Shown one piece after another: positions 36,966 to 47,114 of a DNA stretch of 64,000 nt. The stretch lies in assembly GCA_029256725.1 (NCBI GenBank), contig JAQSXJ010000004.1:26890-90889 (forward strand). The letters are read 5' to 3'. A model generated the notes under the pieces. It did not search any database, was not told the origin of the DNA, and saw only the letters and a program-made list of their open reading frames with translations. The stretch is from Anaerocolumna sp. (GTDB taxonomy: Bacteria; Bacillota; Clostridia; Lachnospirales; Lachnospiraceae). Each line of letters opens with the position of its first letter. Within the stretch, counting starts at the first letter, position 1. A program made the translations under genes and the position numbers.

Positions 36966-37696
36966 AACTGCTTTGCGTAACGATCCTACTGCTGTGGAAG
37001 AAGGATATCAGGAACAGGAATATATTGTTGGTGTATTACCTTATACCTTTAGGTTTCTGGGCTTTTATGGGAGCTGTCTTTACTGCGATTAATCCAGCCG
37101 CAGCTGAGACACTGACCTCAATGCTGACTGTATTATCTGTATCAACGGGAGCATTACTGGGGGTTCCGGTATCTATTGCGGAGTTTATGGCACCAACAGT
37201 TCAAAAAGCTTATAAGGCAGGGGGAATTCCTATGGGGGTTCTCCTTGCAGGAAATATTGTATCTGCCTTTTTGCATATCAGTCTTGTAGCAGTAATTATA
37301 TATTTTCTGTCACCTCTTGCATTTAAGGCTGCATATCCTTTAAACATACCGGTTTATTTCATAAGTCTTCTGCTCTTTCTTATAGCCTCTATTGCACTTG
37401 GTACGTTGGTTGGAATTGTGGTAAAGAATCAGGCTAAGATAACCCTGATCTGTCAGGCGGTATATATGCCTTCTATCATGTTATCCGGTGCAATGTTTGA
37501 CAGTAAATTGCTGCCGGAAGGAATACAATATGCTGGAAGGGCACTACCGGCAAGTTGGGGTTATGCCGCCATGACAGCTTCTGACAAATGGATGCAGGCA
37601 ATTACAGTACTGTCTGTTATGACGTTAATCTTAGCTATAATCAGTATTATATATACCAGAAGGTATTTAAGACCGGCAGATATGGTAAGGATTTAA
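36962..37696 (+). CDS. ABC-2 type transporter permease
   Basis: Six TM helices, ABC-2 pattern, 4-bp overlap with upstream ATPase. Confidence 0.88.
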   Translation: MKLLCVTILLLWKKDIRNRNILLVYYLIPLGFWAFMGAVFTAINPAAAETLTSMLTVLSVSTGALLGVPVSIAEFMAPTVQKAYKAGGIPMGVLLAGNIVSAFLHISLVAVIIYFLSPLAFKAAYPLNIPVYFISLLLFLIASIALGTLVGIVVKNQAKITLICQAVYMPSIMLSGAMFDSKLLPEGIQYAGRALPASWGYAAMTASDKWMQAITVLSVMTLILAIISIIYTRRYLRPADMVRI

Positions 37697-37699
37697 TAT

Positions 37700-37771
37700 A
37701 AATCCTCCTTATGCTTTCCTTTTACACTAGATTGCAGTATGATGGTGTTAAGGATAATATAAGGAGGATTT
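37700..37771 (+). promoter_or_regulatory. Hairpin that masks the Shine-Dalgarno of the DUF4886 gene
   Basis: AAATCCTCCTTAT (37700-37712) is perfectly complementary to ATAAGGAGGATTT (37759-37771), which contains the SD; extra inner pairing TCCTT..ACAC/GTGTTAAGGA. Confidence 0.65.
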
Positions 37772-37775
37772 TGTT

Positions 37776-38522
37776 ATGAAAATATTGGCTATCGGAAATA
37801 GTTTCTCAGAGGACGCAACAGCATATCTGTATCAGATAGCAAAAGCCGGCGGATTTGATATCAAGGTAGTGAATCTCTATATCGGAGGCTGTTCCCTGCA
37901 AAGACACCAGGAAAATGTAGAAGGAAATATAGCAGACTATGATTACCAGTTAAACGGAGAGTATACCGGCAGGAAGGTATCCATTCAGGAGGCTCTTTCA
38001 GAAGATAATTGGGATGTGATAACGTTGCAGCAGTGCAGCGGTCTAAGCGGCCTGCCAGACAGCTATAATCCCTATCTTGAGAAGCTTTCCCAATACGTAT
38101 ACAGCCAGGCTCCAGGTGCGAAGCAGTGGATTCACAAAACCTGGGCTTATGAGAAGGATTCGAATCATGGAGAATATGGATATTATGATAAAAGCCAGGA
38201 AAAGATGTATACTGAACTTACAAAAGCTTATGATATAGCCGCGAAAAAGCTCTCTGCAAAGATTATTCCCTGTGGTGATGTTATCCAGTATTTAAGGAGC
38301 TTACCGGAATTTGATTATGGAAATGGCGGAAGGAGCCTGTGCCGGGACGGCTTTCATATGAATATACCCTACGGACGTTACGCCCTTGCATTGACTTGGT
38401 ACAAGACCTTGCTTAACGGTGATATTGCAACGAATACTTTTGTTCCTGAAAAGGAAGAGGAAGCGGTGGATACAGAACTTCTTTCAATGATAAGAGGGAA
38501 GGTATCTGAATTCTTAAAATAA
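37776..38522 (+). CDS. DUF4886 (SGNH-like) protein
   Basis: MKILAIGNSFSEDATAYLYQIAKAGG...DVITLQQCSGLSG...FHMNIPYGRYALALTWY. Confidence 0.85.
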   Translation: MKILAIGNSFSEDATAYLYQIAKAGGFDIKVVNLYIGGCSLQRHQENVEGNIADYDYQLNGEYTGRKVSIQEALSEDNWDVITLQQCSGLSGLPDSYNPYLEKLSQYVYSQAPGAKQWIHKTWAYEKDSNHGEYGYYDKSQEKMYTELTKAYDIAAKKLSAKIIPCGDVIQYLRSLPEFDYGNGGRSLCRDGFHMNIPYGRYALALTWYKTLLNGDIATNTFVPEKEEEAVDTELLSMIRGKVSEFLK

Positions 38523-38611
38523 TACTATTATAAATACGTGGAGACTACAGCGCCGGAGAGCAGCTTGTTCAATGGGTTCATATATTATTTAAAGAAATGT
38601 TTACCTTTACC

Positions 38612-38740
38612 TGTTATATCAGATAATATATCACCTGATATCAAATCTCCGGATATTACCAAGTGTTAAATTACCAGATATTAAATCACCAATGTTAAAT
38701 CACCAGATATTAGATCACCAGATATTTAATACCACCCGGA
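38612..38740. repeat. Degenerate ~15-bp tandem repeat
   Basis: Consensus AAATCACCAGATATT repeated with drift. Confidence 0.75.
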
Positions 38741-38844
38741 TAATAAAATGATGTTTTTAGATCTGACTCAGTTGGTGATTATCAGTAAAAACTTGCAGAC
38801 AGATGTACACAGTATAGGTGCAGGTATATAGAGGAGATAAAATC

Positions 38845-39633
38845 ATGGATTTTGGAATGCCTACCTTAATTGAATATGACACACTGGTTGAAAATGCTAA
38901 ACTATCTAAGGAAGTAGGGCTTGATTTTATTGAACTGAACATGAATCTGCCCCAATACACATTGGAACGGTTGAAAGAAATCCAGTATCTTAAAGCGTTA
39001 TCCGAGGAGTATGGTCATTATTACACCATTCATCTTGAGGAGAATCTAAATATCTGTGAATTCAACCAAGGTGTGGCAAAAGCTTATGAAAACACGGTCT
39101 ATGAAACCATTGAAACAGCTCTGGCGCTAAGGGTTCCGTTATTAAATATGCATATGCATAGTGGTATCTACATTACCCTGCCAGATAGGAAGGTATATCT
39201 GTATGAGAAGTATAAGGATATCTATTTAAAGAAGCTGGAAGTATTCCGGGATAAATGCCGGAAGCTTATAGGAAGCTCAAGTCTTGTAATATCTCTGGAG
39301 AATACGGACGGATTTCGGCCTTTTCAAAGAGAGGGAATCGAATTATTACTTGAGAGTAAGGTATTTACCCTGACCTGGGATATCGGTCATTCCCATGCTG
39401 CGAATGGTATAGACGAAGAATTTCTGTTAGAACATAAGACAAGGTTACAGCATTTTCATATTCACGACGGATTAGGAAAACAGAACCATATGACCCTCGG
39501 GCAGGGAGAAATCAATCTAGCAGAAAGACTTTCCCTGGCTGAGGAAACCGGCAGCAGATGTGTACTGGAAACAAAAACAGCAGAAAGCCTGAGAGTTTCA
39601 GTGGATTGGCTTAAAGTCAGAAGTTACATCTAA
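38845..39633 (+). CDS. Sugar phosphate isomerase/epimerase (AP endonuclease 2-like TIM barrel)
   Basis: GLDFIELNMNLPQ...VPLLNMHMHSG...LVISLENTDGF...FTLTWDIGHSHAANG...HFHIHDG. Confidence 0.85.
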   Translation: MDFGMPTLIEYDTLVENAKLSKEVGLDFIELNMNLPQYTLERLKEIQYLKALSEEYGHYYTIHLEENLNICEFNQGVAKAYENTVYETIETALALRVPLLNMHMHSGIYITLPDRKVYLYEKYKDIYLKKLEVFRDKCRKLIGSSSLVISLENTDGFRPFQREGIELLLESKVFTLTWDIGHSHAANGIDEEFLLEHKTRLQHFHIHDGLGKQNHMTLGQGEINLAERLSLAEETGSRCVLETKTAESLRVSVDWLKVRSYI

Positions 39634-39725
39634 ATGTAATCGACCATCAGCTTCATTCACTTTAGGAATATAATTGCATAAGTACGACCAACAATTCATA
39701 GGAATTCATACAACACTCCTTTCTT

Positions 39726-40286
39726 TTAAAGACTACGTGCAAATGTAATTAATTTATTGTACAGATAAAGATCATCTTCTGAAAAGTATTCTGCTGTAAA
39801 CTTATCAACTGAAAACCAGTCCACCCCGGTGTTTTCTTCTTCACAGATATGAAGGGCATCTTTTTCTTCTGCGATTAAGATAAAAGCAACCGATAGGTGC
39901 AGGTGTGCATTGACGAACCTGGAGTGCTTTCTGTGTCTGAATACAGGAAGTATGTCAACGGAGGCTATGTCTTCTGATAAAGGTTCTATGTGGGTTAGGC
40001 CGGTTTCTTCTTTTGCTTCCTTTATTGATATATATAACATATCTTTGTCACCGTCAGCATGTCCACCGGTCCAGGACCAGACATTTCGGATATTATGGTG
40101 TACCAATAATACCTTATCCAGTGTACGGTTCATAATAAAACCGGAACTGGTAAGGTGGGCAACTTCGTTATCCCGAAGTAATACATTATCTCCAAAACAT
40201 TCTATATAATCAAGGATTACTTTCTTATCCTGTGCTTCCTGTTCATTAACAGGTTTGTAATTTTCAATAGCATTTCTATAATCCAT
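39726..40286 (-). CDS. NUDIX hydrolase
   Basis: WTGGHADGDKDMLYISIKEAKEETGL Nudix box. Confidence 0.9.
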   Translation of the reverse strand: MDYRNAIENYKPVNEQEAQDKKVILDYIECFGDNVLLRDNEVAHLTSSGFIMNRTLDKVLLVHHNIRNVWSWTGGHADGDKDMLYISIKEAKEETGLTHIEPLSEDIASVDILPVFRHRKHSRFVNAHLHLSVAFILIAEEKDALHICEEENTGVDWFSVDKFTAEYFSEDDLYLYNKLITFARSL

Positions 40287-40398
40287 AGTTTACTCCTTCG
40301 TAATTGCATTCATGATAATGGGCTTTACAACACATACAATCCCTTTTATCATTTCTTATTCTCTGTTTAGAAGCAGTCTTTAACTGTAAGTGCAAAAT

Positions 40399-41418
40399 CT
40401 AATACTCCCCTTTTATTACTCTTTCATTTACACTTATAACAAATTCTTCCACCTTTTTATAATCGGGATTCTCAGGTAAACCAGTGTTTTCTTTTGCATA
40501 TATGAATCTCTTTTCATATTCATTTAATAAATCCCAAAACTCTTGCCTCATGTTTCCGTTGTCTTGCATAAACTTACCACCACGAATATCCATAAGTAAG
40601 TCATGTTCTTTCTCTCTATAGGTATTAATTTCTTCTTTTTCAAGAATGTCCAAACACATCATATATAATCTAATCAGATGCATGCAGTGCTTATTGAGGT
40701 GTAACTCATCTTTCTTATTATTTCTTTTACCTATTTTGCTATATTCTTTCACCACATTATTCATTTCAGACCAAAGGTTTTTATAGTCTCTCAGTGGATA
40801 ATGGTTCAAAGAGATATCCATGAATATTTCCGTATCCATTTCTTCTTTAGCTGATTTGTCTATGTATAATTTAACTGAACCATCTTCAAACTGTTCATAT
40901 CTTGTCTTAATATCAAATAGCATATCTTTTATAGTGTTAAGGATATGCCCCTCCGTTTCGGGCTGGGTCAAGGTATCTCTTGCAATAGCATTCTGCAATC
41001 TTCTAAGCTGTTGGGTAGCATATCCGCCAAAGGAATGTATACATCTTCGGGATAAAAATAATTTCTTCTTGTCAAGTAATTCTTCTCCAATTGGGGTTGC
41101 CAGCAGATAATGTTCCGGTTTTAGCCCTAACATTTCTATTGTATTTGGATTTGTATTAAGTAATAAACCAATGATTTTATTAAAAGCGTATATGGTTGTA
41201 TCCGTTGATTCATTTACTCTCTGCTCGAAATTGCTCATACCGATTAGATCAGATTTACTATTTAAAGCAATCCCTCTAATATCAACGTCACTAGTCTCAA
41301 TGTTAGTCCCATAAGCGTGTGAACCACCTAATCCCAGCAGAATAATTTTATCTCCTAAATGCCTGTCAGTCTTTAAAAATTCATATTCTTTTGTTTCCAG
41401 CAATCTACTGATATTCAT
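40399..41418 (-). CDS. Predicted nucleotidyltransferase (YcgL-like)
   Basis: LGLGGSHAYGTNIETSDVDIRGI. Confidence 0.88.
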   Translation of the reverse strand: MNISRLLETKEYEFLKTDRHLGDKIILLGLGGSHAYGTNIETSDVDIRGIALNSKSDLIGMSNFEQRVNESTDTTIYAFNKIIGLLLNTNPNTIEMLGLKPEHYLLATPIGEELLDKKKLFLSRRCIHSFGGYATQQLRRLQNAIARDTLTQPETEGHILNTIKDMLFDIKTRYEQFEDGSVKLYIDKSAKEEMDTEIFMDISLNHYPLRDYKNLWSEMNNVVKEYSKIGKRNNKKDELHLNKHCMHLIRLYMMCLDILEKEEINTYREKEHDLLMDIRGGKFMQDNGNMRQEFWDLLNEYEKRFIYAKENTGLPENPDYKKVEEFVISVNERVIKGEY

Positions 41419-41490
41419 AATCTACTCCTTTGTCTATGAGTATGAAATAATTAAGTGTTGTATAATTATATGACATTTCTTTATTTGTTA

Positions 41491-41745
41491 CAATCTTACA
41501 TTTCTATTTTAGAATGCTTAATCCATAACACCTTTTAGTTCTTGACATGAAACCATAATTCATTCACCTTACAGTACTATTATGAGGCCAAAATCCAAAC
41601 ACCTTACATTTCTTTATATGAAACCAAAATCTATTACACCTTACAGTTTTTCATTGATTCCATAATCCATTGCTCCTACAGTTGTTTATATGAGATGGAA
41701 TCCATTAAATCTTACAGTTCTTCACTTGCTTTCATAATTTATTAA
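41491..41745. repeat. Degenerate ~36-bp tandem repeat (about 7 units)
   Basis: Units of the form CACCTTACAGTTCTTnATATGAAACCATAATCCATTA at ~41491, 41529, 41565, 41600, 41637, 41672, 41708. Confidence 0.75.
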
Positions 41746-41843
41746 GTGATATTGAAAATATGTTAATCCGTATATTGTAGGTGGTATGTAAGAAGCATTG
41801 TATTTTATTACTTATAAAAAGGTTATTACATAATAAAAAAGTC

Positions 41844-41891
41844 TTGACATTATCGTTCATACTGTATATATTGTTTATATACAGTATGAAC
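41844..41891 (+). promoter_or_regulatory. Promoter overlapped by perfect operator palindrome
   Basis: TTGACA-17-TATATT promoter; GTTCATACTGTATATA-ttgtt-TATATACAGTATGAAC (41855-41891), 16-bp perfect arms. Confidence 0.85.
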
Positions 41892-41941
41892 GAGTTCTTA
41901 TAAAGATAAAATAATTTATTCAAAGAGATAGGAGTGATTAA

Positions 41942-42319
41942 TTGGATATTATTATAAGCAATTCCTCCAATGTGCCTATTTATGACCAGATATGTAAATC
42001 TATCAAAGATATGATTATATCCGGTAAACTGGAGAGTGGCGAAGCACTTCCTTCCATCCGTAGTCTGGCGAAGGATCTGCGTATAAGTGTTATAACCACA
42101 AAGCGGGCATATGACGAACTGGAACGAGAAGGATATATTGACACCATTCCGGGAAAAGGTTGTTTTGTTGCCACAAGAGGAGTTGAGCTTCTAAGAGAGG
42201 AAAATCTGATGAGAATAGAGGAACATATGCAGGAGGTAGCAAGACTGGCAGTATCCATTAACCTGACAAATGAGGATCTGATGGAAATGTTTCGCACGCT
42301 CCTTAGTGAAGCAGATTAA
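41942..42319 (+). CDS. GntR-family regulator (YtrA-like)
   Basis: PIYDQICKSIKDMIISGKLESGEALPSIRSLAKDLRISVITTKRAYDELEREGYI; TTG start. Confidence 0.92.
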   Translation: MDIIISNSSNVPIYDQICKSIKDMIISGKLESGEALPSIRSLAKDLRISVITTKRAYDELEREGYIDTIPGKGCFVATRGVELLREENLMRIEEHMQEVARLAVSINLTNEDLMEMFRTLLSEAD

Positions 42320-42339
42320 TAAATAAAAATAAGAAGATG

Positions 42340-42540
42340 TATTAAAAGAAAGAAGAAAAATTAAAAGTAAAAAGATAAATTATAAGAAAGAAGACGAATT
42401 AAAAGAAAGAAGACGAATTAAAAGAAAGAAGACGAATTAAAAGAAAGAAGACGAATTAAAAGAAAAAAAGACGAATTCAAAGAAAAAGACATTTAAAGAA
42501 AAGAAGACATATGAAAGAAAAGAAGATGTATTAAAGGATA
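42340..42540. repeat. 19-bp tandem repeat between GntR and ABC genes
   Basis: GACGAATTAAAAGAAAGAA repeated at least 4 times near-perfectly with degenerate flanking units. Confidence 0.9.
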
Positions 42541-42565
42541 GAATTATCAGAAAGGAATAAAACCT

Positions 42566-43411
42566 ATGAATGCTTTAGAAATAAAAAATCTTAATAAATC
42601 CTATAAGGATTTTAATCTCAACAATATTAGTTTCTCCCTACCCCAGGGAGGCATTATGGGACTTATCGGTGAGAACGGTGCCGGAAAAAGTACCACTATC
42701 AAACTAATTATGAATTCTATCAGACGGGACAGCGGTGAAATAACTGTATTGGGAAAAGATAACAATACAGATTTTACAAGTACCAAAGAAGACATTGGTG
42801 TGGTGCTTGATGAAGCTTATTTTCCTGAATGTATGACACCGGTACAGATTAATAAATGTCTGAAATATACCTACAGGAACTGGAGCGAGAAACAGTTTCT
42901 TGATTATATGGAGAAGTTCGGACTTCCCCTTAAAAAGAGCTTTAAGGAATTCTCAAGAGGAATGAAGATGAAGCTGTCAATTGCAGCAGCAATGTCACAT
43001 GATGCGAAACTGCTCATTCTGGATGAAGCCACCAGCGGTCTTGACCCTATGGCAAGAGAAGAAATTCTGAATATTTTTTATGATTATACGAGAGAGGAGA
43101 ATCACACAATCCTTATCTCCTCTCATATTATTTCAGATTTGGAGAAGCTGTGTGATTATATAACCTTTATTCATAAAGGCAAAGTACTATTCAGTGAGGA
43201 GAAGGACCAGCTTTTGGAGGAGTATGCAATTCTTCGCTGCGGCAATGAGGATTTGAAAAGAATTCCCAAAGAGCAGATTCTTGGTAAGAGAAGTTCTGCC
43301 TACAGCGCAGAAGTCCTTGTAAAACGCAGTAAGGAGCTCAAAGAATTCAATCTGGATAAAGCCGGAGTCGAAGATATTATTCTCTTGATGACAAAGAAAG
43401 AGGTGGCGTAA
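42566..43411 (+). CDS. ABC transporter ATP-binding protein (YtrB-like)
   Basis: GENGAGKSTTIKLIMN, FSRGMKMKLSIAAAMSHDAKLLILDEATSGLD. Confidence 0.92.
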   Translation: MNALEIKNLNKSYKDFNLNNISFSLPQGGIMGLIGENGAGKSTTIKLIMNSIRRDSGEITVLGKDNNTDFTSTKEDIGVVLDEAYFPECMTPVQINKCLKYTYRNWSEKQFLDYMEKFGLPLKKSFKEFSRGMKMKLSIAAAMSHDAKLLILDEATSGLDPMAREEILNIFYDYTREENHTILISSHIISDLEKLCDYITFIHKGKVLFSEEKDQLLEEYAILRCGNEDLKRIPKEQILGKRSSAYSAEVLVKRSKELKEFNLDKAGVEDIILLMTKKEVA

Positions 43412-44034
43412 TGAAAGGATTGTTGTTAAAGGATTACTTTGTATTGATGAAACAAAGCAGAATATTTGTACTGCTTCTTGTTGTATATACCATTCTAGCA
43501 GCTACAGGATCAAATTCGTTCGGTGCATTCACCGCAATCTTTATATCAATGCTGCCAATGACGCTGATGAGTATTGATGAGAAGAGTAAGTGGGATAACC
43601 TGGCTGTAACTATGCCTTATGAGAAGAAGGATTTCGTCATCAGTAAGTATCTCATAGTAGTGGCTATGTTATTTTGCACATCACTTTTATATGCCTGTAC
43701 TAAAATTATAATGCAGTTAGGTGGCATGCATTTTGAAGAAATGTTCAGTATTTCCTACATTACTCTCATGCTGAGTATTGGGCTTTTGTATCCTGCCATA
43801 ACTCTTCCTTTCATGTTCAGGCTTGGAGTAGAGAAAGCAAGACTTTGGTTTATCGCAATAACCGCAGCCCTGGGTGGCGGTACAGGAGCTTTTTTCGTAA
43901 ATAAGTCAGCGGATAGCTTTGACATTGTATATAGAATCATGCAAAAGCCTTGGGCTATTCTGATAATGGATGTATTGCTCTTTTTATTATCAGCAGCTAT
44001 CTCTATACGATTATATGAAAAAAGAGAATTCTAA
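43411..44034 (+). CDS. ABC-2 transporter permease
   Basis: Multiple TM helices, 1-bp overlap with ATPase. Confidence 0.85.
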   Translation: MKGLLLKDYFVLMKQSRIFVLLLVVYTILAATGSNSFGAFTAIFISMLPMTLMSIDEKSKWDNLAVTMPYEKKDFVISKYLIVVAMLFCTSLLYACTKIIMQLGGMHFEEMFSISYITLMLSIGLLYPAITLPFMFRLGVEKARLWFIAITAALGGGTGAFFVNKSADSFDIVYRIMQKPWAILIMDVLLFLLSAAISIRLYEKREF

Positions 44035-44053
44035 GATTTCGTTGCATGGTATT

Positions 44054-44389
44054 TTACACAAATACAAACTGAACCAGAGCCATGTAGAGAATGGTACCGC
44101 CTGCAATACTAAGCAGAGTGTTTCTCTTCCATACATGTAATAATAAAATAAATAGAACAGCAGCACTTTCCGGGATACCGTAAGGTGACTGTATAAAAGA
44201 TATACCCTTCATGCAGTAGACTACCAAAAGGCCGATTATGGCACAGGGGAGAACCTTCCCAAGGTAGGTAACATATGCTGGGGGTGTTTTCTTTTCGGGA
44301 AATAATATAAAAGGCAGGAATCTGGTAAGCATGGTTCCCAGAGCAATTGCCGCGATAATAATCAAGGTCTGAAGAGGCGTTAAGTACAT
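44054..44389 (-). CDS. azlD: Branched-chain amino acid transporter AzlD-like
   Basis: small 3-4 TM protein LGTMLTRFLPFILFPE. Confidence 0.85.
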   Translation of the reverse strand: MYLTPLQTLIIIAAIALGTMLTRFLPFILFPEKKTPPAYVTYLGKVLPCAIIGLLVVYCMKGISFIQSPYGIPESAAVLFILLLHVWKRNTLLSIAGGTILYMALVQFVFV

Positions 44390-45150
44390 GGCTGATTATC
44401 TCCTTTGTAGTATTTTTTATAAACTGTAAGTACGAGAAGTATTAAAACCATGGAAGGAATGATAAAGTTCTTTGCTCCAAATATGAGCAGACAAATAATA
44501 GAGCAGATAACACCGGACACGGCTGAAAAGTGGTTCTTTCCTTCCAGCCACTGTTCAATAAAGATCACTACGAACAAAGCTGTTAATACAAAATCAAGGC
44601 CTTTGGTTTCAAACTGTATCACACTGCCAAGTAAACCGCCCAGAACCGAAGCGCATACCCAGTAGAAGTAATCCAGAAAGGAAATAAAGAAATAAAAGGA
44701 AGCTCTATCCACTCCTTCCGGCGGTTCCTTGCTGTTGACTACGGAAAAAGTCTCATCGCAGAGCACATAAATAAGAAAAGGCTTGATTTTTCCGATACCT
44801 TTATATTTCTCCAGCATAGAAAGACCGTAAAATAAATGTCTGGCATTAACCATCAGTGCTATATAAAGAGCCTGAAAGGGCTGAAATGGACTGGTTAACA
44901 GAGTAATTGCGACAAACTGCATACTGCCGCAGAATGCAATAGAACTCATAAGAAAAGACCATAAAGGACCGTAACCGCTGGTACTCATAAGCAAACCGTA
45001 GGCAAAGCCCAGAAATGCAAAACCTGTAAGGATAGGCAGAGTACAAGGGAAAGCCGCAAGAAAGGCATCTCGGTATTTGTGTTGCTTCTTCAAGTCAGAA
45101 CCTCCTAAAGTTGATTTAGCACAGCAATAGGATAAAGTATTGCATTGCAC
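44380..45150 (-). CDS. azlC: AzlC family permease
   Basis: AFPCTLPILTGFAFLGFAYGLLMSTSGYGPLWSFLMSSIAFCGSMQFVAI; 10-bp overlap with azlD. Confidence 0.88.
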   Translation of the reverse strand: MQCNTLSYCCAKSTLGGSDLKKQHKYRDAFLAAFPCTLPILTGFAFLGFAYGLLMSTSGYGPLWSFLMSSIAFCGSMQFVAITLLTSPFQPFQALYIALMVNARHLFYGLSMLEKYKGIGKIKPFLIYVLCDETFSVVNSKEPPEGVDRASFYFFISFLDYFYWVCASVLGGLLGSVIQFETKGLDFVLTALFVVIFIEQWLEGKNHFSAVSGVICSIICLLIFGAKNFIIPSMVLILLVLTVYKKYYKGDNQPCT

Positions 45151-45415
45151 TGTATGTAATTCTAAAATTGTTTTTAGTATTTGTCAACCGCAGTTAGTGT
45201 GAAATATTTTTATGTCAGAAGTATTGGTCTTGGGTATATACTCCTCTAATGGAGTCGTGTTAATCCAACCTCAACAAACGGTTAAAAAGGCGATAAGTTA
45301 GGATAAAATGCCTTCACTTAAGCAGAACAATTAATAATGTTTTGTTCTATCAAGTGAAAGCATATCCGTGAATAAGCAGTTTTGGTTAATCCGAATAAAT
45401 TAATGAACGATATAT

Positions 45416-46702
45416 CTATATTTCCATAACACCATTAACTTTAGCGTGTTCATCATTATCCATAGGTATGATAATACATTTTCTGCCATCAATGGTTTGG
45501 TAAGTTATCTGGTCAACTTTATCTTCCTTAACTTGAAGAAGAACAGCATAGTCCTGGTTATTGTCTGGCTCTTCAGCAGATGGAGAGTCAGAGGTTTCAT
45601 CAAAATCCCAGGAGACAGTCGGTATGGGAGCTTTTGTTGCTTCTTCCAGTTTTCCCTGTAACACCTGTATTTGCTCTACCAGTGCCTTATTTGTTTTATT
45701 CTTCTCATTTTCAGTTAAGATTTTCTTATCAAGGAGATATTCTACAGCAGGAGGTTCTTCGTTGAAGGTTTCTTCGTAGGAGAGCTGAATTTTCTGCGTA
45801 ATATCCTCAGATAAACCGCTTTCTGTAAGGATTTCCTGTACAGACTCACTGGTCAGTAAGACCGGCTCGTCCGGTTCTTCTGCTGTAGCTGCCTGCTCCT
45901 CTGCTATCATACTAAGACTTTCCTGAATCTCACTAATAACCTTGTTTGTTTGTTCTGAATCATTGATGGCATTCTTTATAATAGAATGGAAGGTATTTTT
46001 TTGTTCTGCAGCCGTTGCTTTTGCCGGACATCCTAACACCAGTTCTGCCAGCTCTCTGTGCGGTTCCAGAGGATTTTTGGTATAAAACATAGCGGAATGG
46101 ATATCTGTACTGCGCTCTGTAAAAGCCGGGAAGATAAAACCTGTCTCAGGTACGGTGACAATCCAGTCTCTGTTACGGGAACCGATCTTATTCGTATCTT
46201 CCAGGTAACCAAGGCCTGGTTTTGATAAAGTGACAGGACAGATAGCACATAACAAATATTCATAAACTTCTTCTGATTCATCGAGTTTTGCCTGATCGGA
46301 TGTCTTTGTCATAATATCATAAGCATCGTGAAAGACTAAAATCAGATAATTTCCGGAATATTCATAGCTGTCAATAACAAGCTGGTAGAAGGTATTAAGC
46401 AGGCCTTCATTTTTCAGCTTACTCTCTCTTAAGCCCATAAGAAATTGCTGTTTGCCGTTTTGCTCCTCTTCGGTTAATGGAAAATTTAATTCAAGCAGGT
46501 TATTTCCAACGGAACCGGACAGAACTTTTTTGGCAAGTTCTAAATATTTATAAAATTCTTCTTCCTCCAAATTTAAAAAGGTCTCCTGAAAGTTGACCAG
46601 AATTTCTTTTTCTGAATTGACATAACAGCCACACATCTTTGTAAAGGTACATCCAGTCTTTTTGAGTCGATTTTTTAACTCTAATGTATCTTTCTTATTC
46701 AT
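45416..46702 (-). CDS. DUF4317 family protein
   Basis: MNKKDTLELKNRLKKTGCTFTKMCGCYVNSEKEILVNFQETFLNLEEEEFYKYLELAKKVLSG. Confidence 0.8.
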   Translation of the reverse strand: MNKKDTLELKNRLKKTGCTFTKMCGCYVNSEKEILVNFQETFLNLEEEEFYKYLELAKKVLSGSVGNNLLELNFPLTEEEQNGKQQFLMGLRESKLKNEGLLNTFYQLVIDSYEYSGNYLILVFHDAYDIMTKTSDQAKLDESEEVYEYLLCAICPVTLSKPGLGYLEDTNKIGSRNRDWIVTVPETGFIFPAFTERSTDIHSAMFYTKNPLEPHRELAELVLGCPAKATAAEQKNTFHSIIKNAINDSEQTNKVISEIQESLSMIAEEQAATAEEPDEPVLLTSESVQEILTESGLSEDITQKIQLSYEETFNEEPPAVEYLLDKKILTENEKNKTNKALVEQIQVLQGKLEEATKAPIPTVSWDFDETSDSPSAEEPDNNQDYAVLLQVKEDKVDQITYQTIDGRKCIIIPMDNDEHAKVNGVMEI

Positions 46703-47114
46703 AATTTACCCCCATTGCATCCACTTCTTATGGCAGCCTTTCATTTTCAAAATTTCTGTAATAGACGCTGCAGTTTTCTATTCTGCAACGCATCAAGTCT
46801 CTTAATTATAAGACAAAACCAAAAATAAATCAAAGAGTGGAATTAAAATTTTATAATTATTTTCTTTACGAATTCATGGTTGGTAGATTTTTCAATATTC
46901 ATAGAACTTTAAAATGGTAACGTTACTCTAATGAGTAAAGTTCGTTCATTATAATTAGCATATATAGAAGGGAAAATATTGTAACTAGATAATTTATTTC
47001 TGAAAGTGCAGAACTAAAAATTGATATAATACAGGACAAAGCTTTAAGTATGTTAATTATAACTAAAAAAGTAAGAAAAAATTCCTATATTTATACAAAA
47101 TAACGATAAAGTAC

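Noticed and set aside
41491-41745. CRISPR array
   Set aside because: Units are contiguous and degenerate with no conserved repeat/unique spacer alternation and no cas genes
42340-42540. CRISPR array or coding repeat
   Set aside because: 19-bp units head-to-tail without spacers; no long ORF
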